Of a stretch of 5,182 bases of DNA, positions 1 to 5,182 are shown one piece after another. The position numbers and the translations under genes are program-made. Under the pieces are notes generated by a model that saw nothing but the letters and a program-made list of their open reading frames with translations, was not told where the DNA came from and ran no database searches. The stretch is from Candidatus Iainarchaeum sp. (GTDB taxonomy: Archaea; Iainarchaeota; Iainarchaeia; Iainarchaeales; GCA-2688035). How positions within the stretch are numbered: position 1 is the stretch's first letter; every line of letters starts with the position of its first letter. The stretch lies in the NCBI GenBank assembly GCA_017609945.1, contig JAFCCZ010000066.1, forward strand, positions 1 through 5,182, in the 5' to 3' direction.

Positions 1-141
1 GTAGCGCTTTATGAAAGGGGTTCCTGCCTCAATTATGATTCGGTCATCGCGCGGAAGGCTTGGGATGATTCTTTCAACCAGTGCCATATCATAGTTGAAG
101 GCAATCTGAAAGTACCGTTTGCTTGGGTCTAAAACGTGCAT
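1..141 (-). CDS. N-terminal fragment of a HUMPS-superfamily enzyme, 3-hexulose-6-phosphate synthase-like
   Basis: Only the first 47 residues are visible; the gene continues beyond the left edge. The protein starts MHVLDPSKRYFQIAFNYD and, near residues 39-47, has EAGTPFIKR. This resembles the conserved E-x-GTP-x-I-K segment at the end of the second beta strand in hexulose-6-phosphate synthases and related HUMPS/OMP-decarboxylase-fold TIM barrels. HPS condenses formaldehyde with ribulose-5-phosphate or runs in reverse; in many archaea the reverse direction supplies pentose phosphate. The ATG at 141 is the first good start: the frame has a stop about 10 codons upstream, with no ATG, GTG or TTG between. 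It lies 8 bases after the slipin stop, with a GGAAAG stretch at the slipin 3' end about 14 bases upstream, a rather distant ribosome site. Co-transcription with the slipin gene is likely. A fused C-terminal domain, as in some archaeal HPS proteins, cannot be excluded. Orotidine-phosphate decarboxylase is a less likely alternative from the same superfamily. Confidence 0.6.
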   Translation of the reverse strand, partial: MHVLDPSKRYFQIAFNYDMALVERIIPSLPRDDRIIIEAGTPFIKRY

Positions 142-149
142 AAGCAGAA

Positions 150-899
150 CTACTTCTTTCCAAGAATTCTTTTAATCATGTCCTCGGCCTCGCTTGGCAG
201 GAACACAACTATCTTTTCGCTTGGGTCGGCTGAAATTTCCTTAATCGTTCTCAGGGTTCTCAAGTGCAGTGCGCCCTTGCTCTTTGAAAGGTTTTCTCCG
301 GCCTTTGCAAGCTTTACGGAGGCAGTGAGCTCTCCCTCTGAGATAATTATTGCCGCCCTCTTTTCTCTCTCGGCCTCAGCCTGCTTTGCCATTGCCCTCT
401 TCATTTCGGCAGGCAGCTCTATCTCCTGAATTTTTACGGCTGTAACGTCAATTCCCCACTCGTCTGTTTCGGCGTCAACAATCTTTTTAATCTCACCACT
501 CACAAGCTCTCTATCACTCAAAACAACGTCCATCTCGCTGTTTCCAATAACATCCCTTAATGCACCCTGAGTGTATTGTTTGAGGGCGTAACCATAATTT
601 GTAATCTTTATCACGGCGTGGGCCGCGTTCTCAACCTTGTAGTAAACAACGGCGTTAACAAGCAGAGTAATGTTGTCCTTTGTAATTACCTCCTGCTTTG
701 GGATGTCAATCGTGTTGATTCTCATGTCAACGGTAATCATTCTTTGAAAGAAGGGAACAATAAAATTCAAGCCGGGGTTTCTAACGTTTGAAAACCGCCC
801 AAGTGTCAGCACAACTCCCCTCTGCCACTCGGTCAGAATGCGAATTGATAAGGCTACTAAAAAGACCAGAACAAAACCAGTTATAATCAACCAAGGCAT
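150..899 (-). CDS. Slipin (stomatin-like SPFH-domain membrane protein)
   Basis: This 249-residue protein has the layout of prokaryotic slipins. A single hydrophobic N-terminal segment (about residues 3-19) is followed by the SPFH/band-7 domain. Family hallmarks are RGVVLTLGRF near 27-36, PGLNFIVPF at 42-50, the VITKDNITLLVNAVVYYKV stretch at 71-89, and WGIDVTAVKIQEIELP at 148-163. An Ala/Glu/Lys-rich helical segment follows (MKRAMAKQAEAEREKRA, 166-182), then the GALHLRTLRTIKEIS segment at 209-223. Slipins form oligomeric membrane-anchored cages or microdomains and in many archaea are encoded next to an NfeD-type membrane protease; none is seen here. The length fits the family. The ATG at 899 has no Shine-Dalgarno sequence, being preceded by six T's, which fits a short-leadered transcript from the promoter proposed at 930-945. 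The next gene downstream begins 8 bases after the stop. Assignment to the family is secure; the cellular role is not known from the sequence. Confidence 0.93.
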   Translation of the reverse strand: MPWLIITGFVLVFLVALSIRILTEWQRGVVLTLGRFSNVRNPGLNFIVPFFQRMITVDMRINTIDIPKQEVITKDNITLLVNAVVYYKVENAAHAVIKITNYGYALKQYTQGALRDVIGNSEMDVVLSDRELVSGEIKKIVDAETDEWGIDVTAVKIQEIELPAEMKRAMAKQAEAEREKRAAIIISEGELTASVKLAKAGENLSKSKGALHLRTLRTIKEISADPSEKIVVFLPSEAEDMIKRILGKK

Positions 900-929
900 A
901 AAAAACCAATAATTTCAAGGCCCTAAGTT

Positions 930-945
930 CTTTTTAATCCTTTCC
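930..945 (-). promoter_or_regulatory. Candidate archaeal promoter (BRE/TATA) for the slipin gene
   Basis: On the minus strand this reads GGAAAGGATTAAAAAG: a purine-rich BRE-like stretch followed by an A/T-rich TATA-like core (931-938). With the usual archaeal spacing of about 26 bases, transcription would start near 908, giving a leader of roughly 9 bases before the ATG at 899. That fits the absence of a ribosome-binding site there. This is pattern matching by eye, and the core is not a perfect TATA box. Confidence 0.4.
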
Positions 946-960
946 CAGTGCTGGACTTTA

Positions 961-973
961 CACAAAAAGAAGG
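961..973 (-). terminator. Possible T-run terminator after purH
   Basis: About nine bases past the purH stop, the minus strand reads CCTTCTTTTTGTG, a pyrimidine-rich stretch with a run of five T's. Archaeal intrinsic terminators are often simple T-runs without a hairpin. It lies just upstream of the promoter candidate for the slipin gene, which suits a transcription-unit boundary, but one T5 run is weak evidence and readthrough is possible. Confidence 0.25.
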
Positions 974-981
974 TTCAAGGT

Positions 982-2535
982 TTAGTGCTTGAAGTGCCTT
1001 ACGCCGGTGAAAACCAGGACAATTCCCTTCTCGTTTGACGCATCAATTATTTCCTTGTCGCGGATGCTGCCGCCTGGCTCGATTATTGCCACAATTCCCT
1101 TCTCTGCCGCTAGGTCCACATTGTCGCGGAACGGGAAAAACCCGTCAGAGGCAAGAACCGAACCCCTTTCCTTTCCGCCTGCCTTGTTAACCGCAATCTC
1201 CACTGAGTCAACGCGGGCCATCTGCCCTGCGCCAATTCCAACAGTGGCCTGGTTTTTTGCAAGAACAATAGCATTGCTTTTGATGTGCTTTACAACACGC
1301 CAGGCAAAAAGCAGGTCCTTCATCTGCTCCTTGGACGGCTTCTTTTCAGAAACAACGTTGAGGCCTGCCTCCTCCTCGGTAATCTCGTCCTTTGTTTGAA
1401 CAAGGAGGGCACCCTCAACCTTCTTGTAGTCAAGGCCTTCCGCCGGCGAGTGCTGGTCAATGCCAGGCAGCTTGAGAATGCGGAGGTTTTTCTTCCTCTT
1501 AAGCTCTGCAAGGGCATCCATTTCATACTCCGGGGCGATAACAACCTCGTTGAAGAAGGAAGTAACCTTTTTGGCGGTTTCAAGATTGCACTTCCTGTTG
1601 ATAGCAATTACTGAGCCAAACGCGCTCTTGGTGTCGCACTGATGCCCTTTTTCCAGGGCCTCGGAAATGCTTGCGGCCACCGCCGCCCCGCAGGCATTGT
1701 TGTGCTTTATCAGGCAGGCGGCTGGCTCTGGGAATTCCTGCACAACCGCAACCGCGTCGTTCCCGTCAATTATGTTGTTGAACGAGAGCGGTTTCCCGTT
1801 TAAGACCTTTGCCTTTGCGACACTTGGATTGCGCACAAAGCTCTCCTTGTAGAGCGCGGCCTTCTGATGCGGGTTCTCACCGTACCTCAAATCCATTACC
1901 TTGCGGTAGTTCATGCTGAAGTCAGCTGGGAAAAGCTCGCCTGGATTAAACTTCTGGTGCAGGAAAGCGTTCACTGTGGTGTCATAGTACGCGGTGTGCT
2001 CAAATGCCTTTGCGGCAAACAGCCTGCGCGTCTTCATTGAAATTACGCCCTTGTTCTTGGCAAGCTCTTCAATAAGAGGCTTGTACTGCGCCGGCTTTAC
2101 AACAATTGCAACGTCCTGGAAGTTCTTTGCGGCCGCCCTGATGAGGGTCGGGCCACCGATGTCAATGTTTTCAATTATCTCGTCAAGCGGGGCATTGCCT
2201 GCAACAGTCTGCCTGAAGGGGTAAAGGTTTACCACAACAAGGTCAATGGCCATGATGTTTGCTTCCTTCAGCTGTTTCATGTGCTTTCTGCTGTCGCGCA
2301 GTGCAAGGATTCCTGCGTGAATTTTCGGGTGAAGTGTCTTAACACGGCCGTCCAGCATTTCCTTGAACTCTGTTACCTTTTCCACCGGGGTAACCTTGAC
2401 CCCGGCCTTTTCAATTGCCTTGGCCGTTCCGCCTGTTGAAATTATCTCAAAATTGTGCTTTTTCAGGGCCTTTACAAGCGTTGCCAAACCGGTCTTGTCT
2501 GAAACCGAAATCAATGCCCTCTTACGCGCAGTCAC
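982..2535 (-). CDS. purH: Bifunctional AICAR formyltransferase / IMP cyclohydrolase (PurH)
   Basis: This cytosolic enzyme carries out the last two steps of de novo IMP synthesis: formyl transfer from 10-formyl-tetrahydrofolate to AICAR, then cyclisation of FAICAR. At 517 residues it is full length. The N-terminal MGS-like/cyclohydrolase domain (about 1-150) shows ISTGGTAKAIE at 32-42, DGRVKTLHPKIHAGIL at 62-77 (the Lys of VKTLHP matches the catalytic-site Lys66 of human ATIC) and DIGGPTLIRAAAKN at 125-138. The transformylase part shows RYGENPHQ at 217-224, catalytic Lys-His at 277-278 in KHNNACGAA, AKNQATVGIGAGQMARVDSV at 426-445, SDGFFPFRD at 463-471, and the typical GVRHFKH terminus. All key residues I can place are present. 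The start is GTG at 2535, sharing GTGA with the purN stop TGA, so translation is probably coupled; this agrees with family N-termini (RALISVSDKTG). A separate PurH fused as in bacteria is not the usual archaeal solution, since many archaea use PurP and PurO instead. Confidence 0.98.
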   Translation of the reverse strand: MTARKRALISVSDKTGLATLVKALKKHNFEIISTGGTAKAIEKAGVKVTPVEKVTEFKEMLDGRVKTLHPKIHAGILALRDSRKHMKQLKEANIMAIDLVVVNLYPFRQTVAGNAPLDEIIENIDIGGPTLIRAAAKNFQDVAIVVKPAQYKPLIEELAKNKGVISMKTRRLFAAKAFEHTAYYDTTVNAFLHQKFNPGELFPADFSMNYRKVMDLRYGENPHQKAALYKESFVRNPSVAKAKVLNGKPLSFNNIIDGNDAVAVVQEFPEPAACLIKHNNACGAAVAASISEALEKGHQCDTKSAFGSVIAINRKCNLETAKKVTSFFNEVVIAPEYEMDALAELKRKKNLRILKLPGIDQHSPAEGLDYKKVEGALLVQTKDEITEEEAGLNVVSEKKPSKEQMKDLLFAWRVVKHIKSNAIVLAKNQATVGIGAGQMARVDSVEIAVNKAGGKERGSVLASDGFFPFRDNVDLAAEKGIVAIIEPGGSIRDKEIIDASNEKGIVLVFTGVRHFKH

Positions 2536-3149
2536 TCCAACACCCTGACCTTCTTTCCCTCAACCTTTATCTTGCCCTGGCCAAACTTTCGCACGGCCTC
2601 AACAATTACCTTTCCCTCGGCCCTCTGCACCTTTTCCTTCAGGGAATCAACCGTTTCACCGTTTGCAACGGAAAGGGCTTTCTGCGCCACAATCGGCCCT
2701 GCGTCCGGCTCGCTTGTCACAAAGAACAGCGAGCAGCCTGAGACCTTGCAGCCCTCGTCCAGCACCGCCTGGTGCACGTTCTCGTCCCAGCCCTTGAAGG
2801 CCGGAAGAAGCGATGGGTGAATGTTCACTGCCCTGTTTTTAAAGGCCTTGAGGAAGGGCTCTGTTAAGAATTTGTTGTATCCGATGAGGAGAACAAGCTG
2901 TACCTTCCTTTCGCTCAAAATCCCCGCCATTTTTTCGTCAAATGCCTCTTTTGAATCAAAATCTTTTGGGTTGAGAAAAATTGCCTCAATCCCATGCTTT
3001 TTCGCGCGCTCCAGCGCGAAGGCGTCCTCCTTGTTGGAAATAACGCAGGCTATTTCTGCCTCAAGCTGGCCTGCCTCAATGACATCAATTACCGCCTGCA
3101 AATCAGTGCCGCGAGTGCTTGCTAGAACACCTAAAACGAGTTTTCCCAA
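2532..3149 (-). CDS. purN: Phosphoribosylglycinamide formyltransferase (PurN), folate-dependent
   Basis: PurN transfers a formyl group from 10-formyl-tetrahydrofolate to GAR, the third step of purine synthesis. The 205-residue length matches the family (E. coli 212). The start of the Rossmann-like domain reads VLASTRGTDLQAVID (8-22), followed by ISNKEDAFALERAKKHGI (37-54), which closely matches E. coli. The catalytic Asn and His are at 109 and 111 in NIHPSLLPAF, and the catalytic Asp is at 149 in SEPDAGPIVAQ. Two departures stand out. The phosphate loop is STRGTD rather than the common SGxGSN, and the position of E. coli His137 appears to be Phe142 (SLFFV instead of SVHFV). The start is TTG at 3149, supported by GGTGG six bases upstream; no ATG or GTG lies in frame between the promoter and it. 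The gene overlaps purH by four bases. Residues could be read as a diverged formyltransferase, but the purH partnership supports PurN. Confidence 0.95.
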   Translation of the reverse strand: MGKLVLGVLASTRGTDLQAVIDVIEAGQLEAEIACVISNKEDAFALERAKKHGIEAIFLNPKDFDSKEAFDEKMAGILSERKVQLVLLIGYNKFLTEPFLKAFKNRAVNIHPSLLPAFKGWDENVHQAVLDEGCKVSGCSLFFVTSEPDAGPIVAQKALSVANGETVDSLKEKVQRAEGKVIVEAVRKFGQGKIKVEGKKVRVLE

Positions 3150-3155
3150 GGGAAT

Positions 3156-3160
3156 CCACC
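3156..3160 (-). promoter_or_regulatory. Ribosome-binding site fixing the TTG start of purN
   Basis: The minus strand reads GGTGG here, with six bases to the TTG at 3149. This is a good Shine-Dalgarno match at the right distance and is the main reason for accepting the non-ATG start. If transcription starts about 26 bases from the TATA element at 3181-3192, this site lies at the very 5' end of the message. Confidence 0.6.
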
Positions 3161-3180
3161 AATTAATTTGAAATGGGTTA

Positions 3181-3192
3181 ACTTATAATTCG
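3181..3192. promoter_or_regulatory. TATA-like element, possibly shared by purN and the divergent glutaredoxin-like gene
   Basis: The plus strand reads ACTTATAATTCG, and the minus strand CGAATTATAAGT. It is the only strong TATA-like sequence between the two divergent start codons, and its centre is about 37 bases from the purN start and about 40 from the ATG at 3226. Both distances fit a TATA box about 26 bases before transcription start plus a leader of 10-13 bases. On the minus strand it is preceded by CCGAAACG, a plausible BRE; the BRE side for the plus-strand gene (GGGTTA) is weaker. Read as a bacterial -10 box (TATAAT), it lacks a -35 at the right spacing. Confidence 0.5.
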
Positions 3193-3212
3193 TTTCGGTT
3201 CCCCTTTTTGAC

Positions 3213-3217
3213 AGGAG
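3213..3217 (+). promoter_or_regulatory. Ribosome-binding site for the glutaredoxin-like gene
   Basis: AGGAG sits eight bases before the ATG at 3226. It rules out the longer reading from a TTG at 3208, which would place the ribosome site inside the coding sequence and add six residues without family support. Confidence 0.75.
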
Positions 3218-3225
3218 AAGGGAAA

Positions 3226-3495
3226 ATGAGTGTAATTGTTTACAGTATTCCGGATTGCGCGAAGTGCCGCGCGGTCAAGGCCCTTCTTAAGAGGCTTAAG
3301 GTTGAATTTGAGGAATTTGACGTAATAGCCGACAAGGCAAGAGCCAGAGAAATGGTTGAAAAGAGGAGAACTGTAAGGGAAAAGGGCAGCCGCGAGGTTG
3401 AACTGCCGGTGTTGGACATTAACGGGCTAATTATTGAGGGATTTAAGAGGCAGAAGATAGAGGACGCTCTAAAAGAAAAGGGCTTGGTTGAGTAA
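3226..3495 (+). CDS. Glutaredoxin-like thiol-disulfide oxidoreductase
   Basis: This 89-residue thioredoxin-fold protein resembles small glutaredoxin/NrdH-type proteins. Visible features are a first strand (VIVYSIPD, 3-10) and a redox CxxC at 11-14 (CAKC) followed by helix 1 (RAVKALLKRLKV). The second strand is FEEFDVI (28-34). A putative cis-proline sits at 61 in ELPVLDING, and the C-terminal GFKRQKIEDAL (72-82) matches the end of glutaredoxins. Such proteins reduce disulfides on partner enzymes; the partner is unknown. The segment between strand 2 and the cis-proline (37-60) is longer by about eight residues than in E. coli Grx3 and is rich in Arg, Lys and Glu. Arginine codons are mostly AGG/AGA. 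No signal peptide is seen, so it should be cytosolic. The gene is divergent from purN and convergent with the next gene, so it probably forms its own transcript. A Spx/ArsC-like relative is a less likely alternative. Confidence 0.82.
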   Translation: MSVIVYSIPDCAKCRAVKALLKRLKVEFEEFDVIADKARAREMVEKRRTVREKGSREVELPVLDINGLIIEGFKRQKIEDALKEKGLVE

Positions 3496-3500
3496 AACCA

Positions 3501-5182
3501 TTAGAGGTGCCAAAACTCTATCGTTGTTGTTATATCATTAACTTCAATTGTAAGCAGTCTTTCAGATCCCACACCGCCTGATTCCACATACTTCATTCTT
3601 ACATCAATCCCTTTACCTAATCCCCCTTTTGGAACAGTTACCCTTACTTTTGGAAGATCGTCAAACGGAAAGTCAATTAGATCTAATCCTGAGCCCCCGA
3701 GATTTGCTTCAACTGCCGGACCGTTGAGAGCAGGCATTTTAACATATTTTAGTTTAACATCAGCAGGATTGACAATAATATTTCTAAGATACTGGCCTGC
3801 ACCCGGGTTAATTGTTATATTAGTTACCTGGTTTAACTGCCTTGTTGTTGCTACGACGTCGCTTCCCGGAACTGAACGGAAACCCATTGTGATTGTATTA
3901 GTATTTTCGCCTAGGTGAACAATTGCGTTGAAGGGACCGTCCACTGCCAAAATTTCTCCTGCCGCATTGGGCAAACGCTGTGCTGGCGGTATCCAAGTTG
4001 AGCCCCCCTGCAATTCAATCAGTTCGGGAAACGGAATCTTGCCTATTTTTGCTGCAACGGCATTTGTTGCAGAATCCAAGCTATAAAAACCGCGCTTTGC
4101 AAGAAGCAAAGTAAGGTCGTCAGAGCTTTTAACCAAATTAACATATTTGGGAACCATTTTTGCACCAGCATAGTTTCCAAATGCGGATGAAATTGCCTCG
4201 TCCATTACAAGAGTTTTGTTCACAAGCTCCCCTGTAGGCATTCTTACCAGTTCAACATGCTTATAGCCAAGCCTTTTCATTACCCCCTGCTTCAGGACTG
4301 CTAAAGATTTTCCATTTTCAGCAATCTCAAAATAATCCGCTCTCCAATTCAATTTAATGCTATCATAAAACTCAGGGGTAAATAATGGATCAAAGGCCGC
4401 GGCAACCTCAGCCTGTTCCGCAGCAGAAAGCCTTACAAGCAACTCGTGTGAAAGCTCATGGCGAATTGTGTTATACAAACCAGTTGGCTGCCAACCTCCA
4501 AATGGCATGGTCTTCGCAACATCTATGCATATAGCATCAAGATCACAGCTCCCAAAGCCTTCCAACTTATTGGCATATAACCTAACCTCTGTTCCGGCAA
4601 ACCGTGTTTTGTCCAGAGTAAATGAAGCGTAGGGTTTCATTGCGTATTGGGTTAATCCTGGCTGCAACGCAGTTCCCTTAAGCAACGGGCTCTGCTTGTA
4701 AAGCGCATTCGCAACAACCCCGCTCTTGCCTGCAAGGCCTTCAGCTATTGATACAACAGTTATTGTGCCCTTAGCGGGTCCTACAACGCCAGTTAGAGCA
4801 ATTGGCTGTAGGGCCTCTCCGAGAAGGGTTAGTGCGTGCGATTCGGATTGCGCCACTATGGCGGTGGTTGTTGGAGCTGTCGGTATGGCATAGGCTACTG
4901 CATCGTCAAGCATCTTCAATGCGTTCCTAAACGCTTCTGTAGAACCGGCCTGGACCCGCCCAACCTTTTCAAGGTACTTCATTGCGCCAACCGCTTTTCT
5001 TGTTTTTAACGCAGCATCGGCAAGGGCAGCTGAATCGTTTGCAACCATTAGCGAACCACTTGGACTCCTGTAAAGGAATCCATTGGGTGTTCTCCAAACG
5101 TGAAGGTTTGTTCCGGCAACCGGAGTGCCCTCTGTTAAAGAAGAAACTGTAATGTCGTATGCTATTGGCCTTGACACAACAC
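3501..5182 (-). CDS. Large unrecognised protein with an HExxH zinc-peptidase-like motif (5' end missing)
   Basis: I do not recognise this protein. The frame is open through the right edge, and the first possible start (GTG at 5177) has only five bases before it, so the gene probably begins outside the window. Numbering from that GTG gives 558 residues. Residues 1-45 look beta-rich (DITVSSL, LHVWRTPNGFLYRSPSGSL). Residues 46-180 look helical, with a Gly/Ala/Val-rich hydrophobic stretch at about 124-160. Residues 190-345 carry RHELSHELL, an HExxH motif with His240, Glu241 and His244. Glu327 in MDEAISSAFGNY could be a third metal ligand, as in gluzincin peptidases. The only two cysteines are 211 and 217, just before the motif, and could form a disulfide. 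Residues 385-558 look like beta strands and loops and end in a plain FWHL terminus without an anchor. Surface or secreted location is a guess. It is convergent with the glutaredoxin-like gene, five bases apart. The coding frame is convincing; the peptidase role is inferred from the motif alone. Confidence 0.8.
   Translation of the reverse strand, partial: VVSRPIAYDITVSSLTEGTPVAGTNLHVWRTPNGFLYRSPSGSLMVANDSAALADAALKTRKAVGAMKYLEKVGRVQAGSTEAFRNALKMLDDAVAYAIPTAPTTTAIVAQSESHALTLLGEALQPIALTGVVGPAKGTITVVSIAEGLAGKSGVVANALYKQSPLLKGTALQPGLTQYAMKPYASFTLDKTRFAGTEVRLYANKLEGFGSCDLDAICIDVAKTMPFGGWQPTGLYNTIRHELSHELLVRLSAAEQAEVAAAFDPLFTPEFYDSIKLNWRADYFEIAENGKSLAVLKQGVMKRLGYKHVELVRMPTGELVNKTLVMDEAISSAFGNYAGAKMVPKYVNLVKSSDDLTLLLAKRGFYSLDSATNAVAAKIGKIPFPELIELQGGSTWIPPAQRLPNAAGEILAVDGPFNAIVHLGENTNTITMGFRSVPGSDVVATTRQLNQVTNITINPGAGQYLRNIIVNPADVKLKYVKMPALNGPAVEANLGGSGLDLIDFPFDDLPKVRVTVPKGGLGKGIDVRMKYVESGGVGSERLLTIEVNDITTTIEFWHL

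Noticed and set aside
136..429. Plus-strand open frame of 97 codons opposite the slipin gene
   Set aside because: It is antisense to a conserved SPFH gene, and its hydrophobic Ser/Ala-rich translation is what an antisense reading of that region gives.
989..2741. Several plus-strand open frames of 60-136 codons opposite purH and purN
   Set aside because: They are antisense to strongly conserved genes, have low-complexity translations and no family features.
3001..3020. Perfect 7-base inverted repeat (TTCGCGC / GCGCGAA) with a 6-base loop
   Set aside because: It lies inside purN, encodes well-conserved residues (FALERAK) and has no T-run after it, so it is more likely a by-product of codon choice than a terminator or regulator.
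3143..3154. Palindrome-like TTCCC-AA-GGGAA over the purN start
   Set aside because: The two-base spacer cannot form a stable hairpin loop, and the bases are explained by the start region; an operator cannot be argued from one copy.
3168..3189. Bacterial-type promoter TTGAAA ... TATAAT ahead of the glutaredoxin-like gene
   Set aside because: The two boxes are only about 10 bases apart, far from the roughly 17 needed, while the distance to the start codons suits an archaeal TATA box.
3208..3225. Longer N-terminus of the glutaredoxin-like protein from a TTG
   Set aside because: It would put the AGGAG ribosome site inside the gene, and the family fold begins right after the ATG at 3226.
3467..3500. 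T-runs on the minus strand after the putative peptidase gene as a terminator
   Set aside because: The runs are only four T's long and lie inside the coding end of the convergent glutaredoxin-like gene; no clear termination signal can be claimed for either gene.

Overview
The window reads as a compact stretch of a prokaryotic chromosome, most probably archaeal and possibly from a DPANN-type lineage. The evidence is indirect. The promoters look like an archaeal TATA box with a purine-rich element upstream, placed 35-40 bases before the start codons. Arginine is often encoded by AGG/AGA, strikingly so in the small plus-strand gene. The slipin and the hexulose-phosphate-synthase-like gene both resemble archaeal versions. 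No rRNA, tRNA, CRISPR array or insertion sequence is visible, and no lineage can be named with confidence.

Layout. Positions 1-141 hold the first 47 codons, on the minus strand, of a HUMPS-superfamily enzyme (hexulose-6-phosphate synthase-like) that runs off the left edge. Eight bases upstream of it ends a slipin/stomatin-like membrane protein gene (150-899), and the two probably share a transcript. An 82-base gap (900-981) holds a possible T-run terminator for purH and a likely promoter for the slipin gene. Next come purH (982-2535) and purN (2532-3149), which overlap by four bases (GTGA) in a tight purN-purH operon. A 76-base divergent intergenic region (3150-3225) carries one TATA-like element that could serve both purN on the left and a glutaredoxin-like gene (3226-3495, plus strand) on the right. 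That gene meets, tail to tail with only five bases between stops, a long minus-strand ORF (3501-5182). This ORF is open through the right edge and encodes a protein I do not recognise, with an HExxH zinc-peptidase-like motif and a beta-rich C-terminal part.

Functional picture. PurN and PurH carry out the two formyl-transfer steps of de novo purine synthesis, and PurH also closes the ring to IMP. An HPS-like enzyme can link formaldehyde and hexulose-6-phosphate to ribulose-5-phosphate, the precursor of ribose and PRPP, so a metabolic tie to purine synthesis is possible but only inferred. The slipin and the glutaredoxin-like protein have no evident role in that pathway. The best candidate for something undescribed is the putative metallopeptidase at the right, whose N-terminus lies outside the window.
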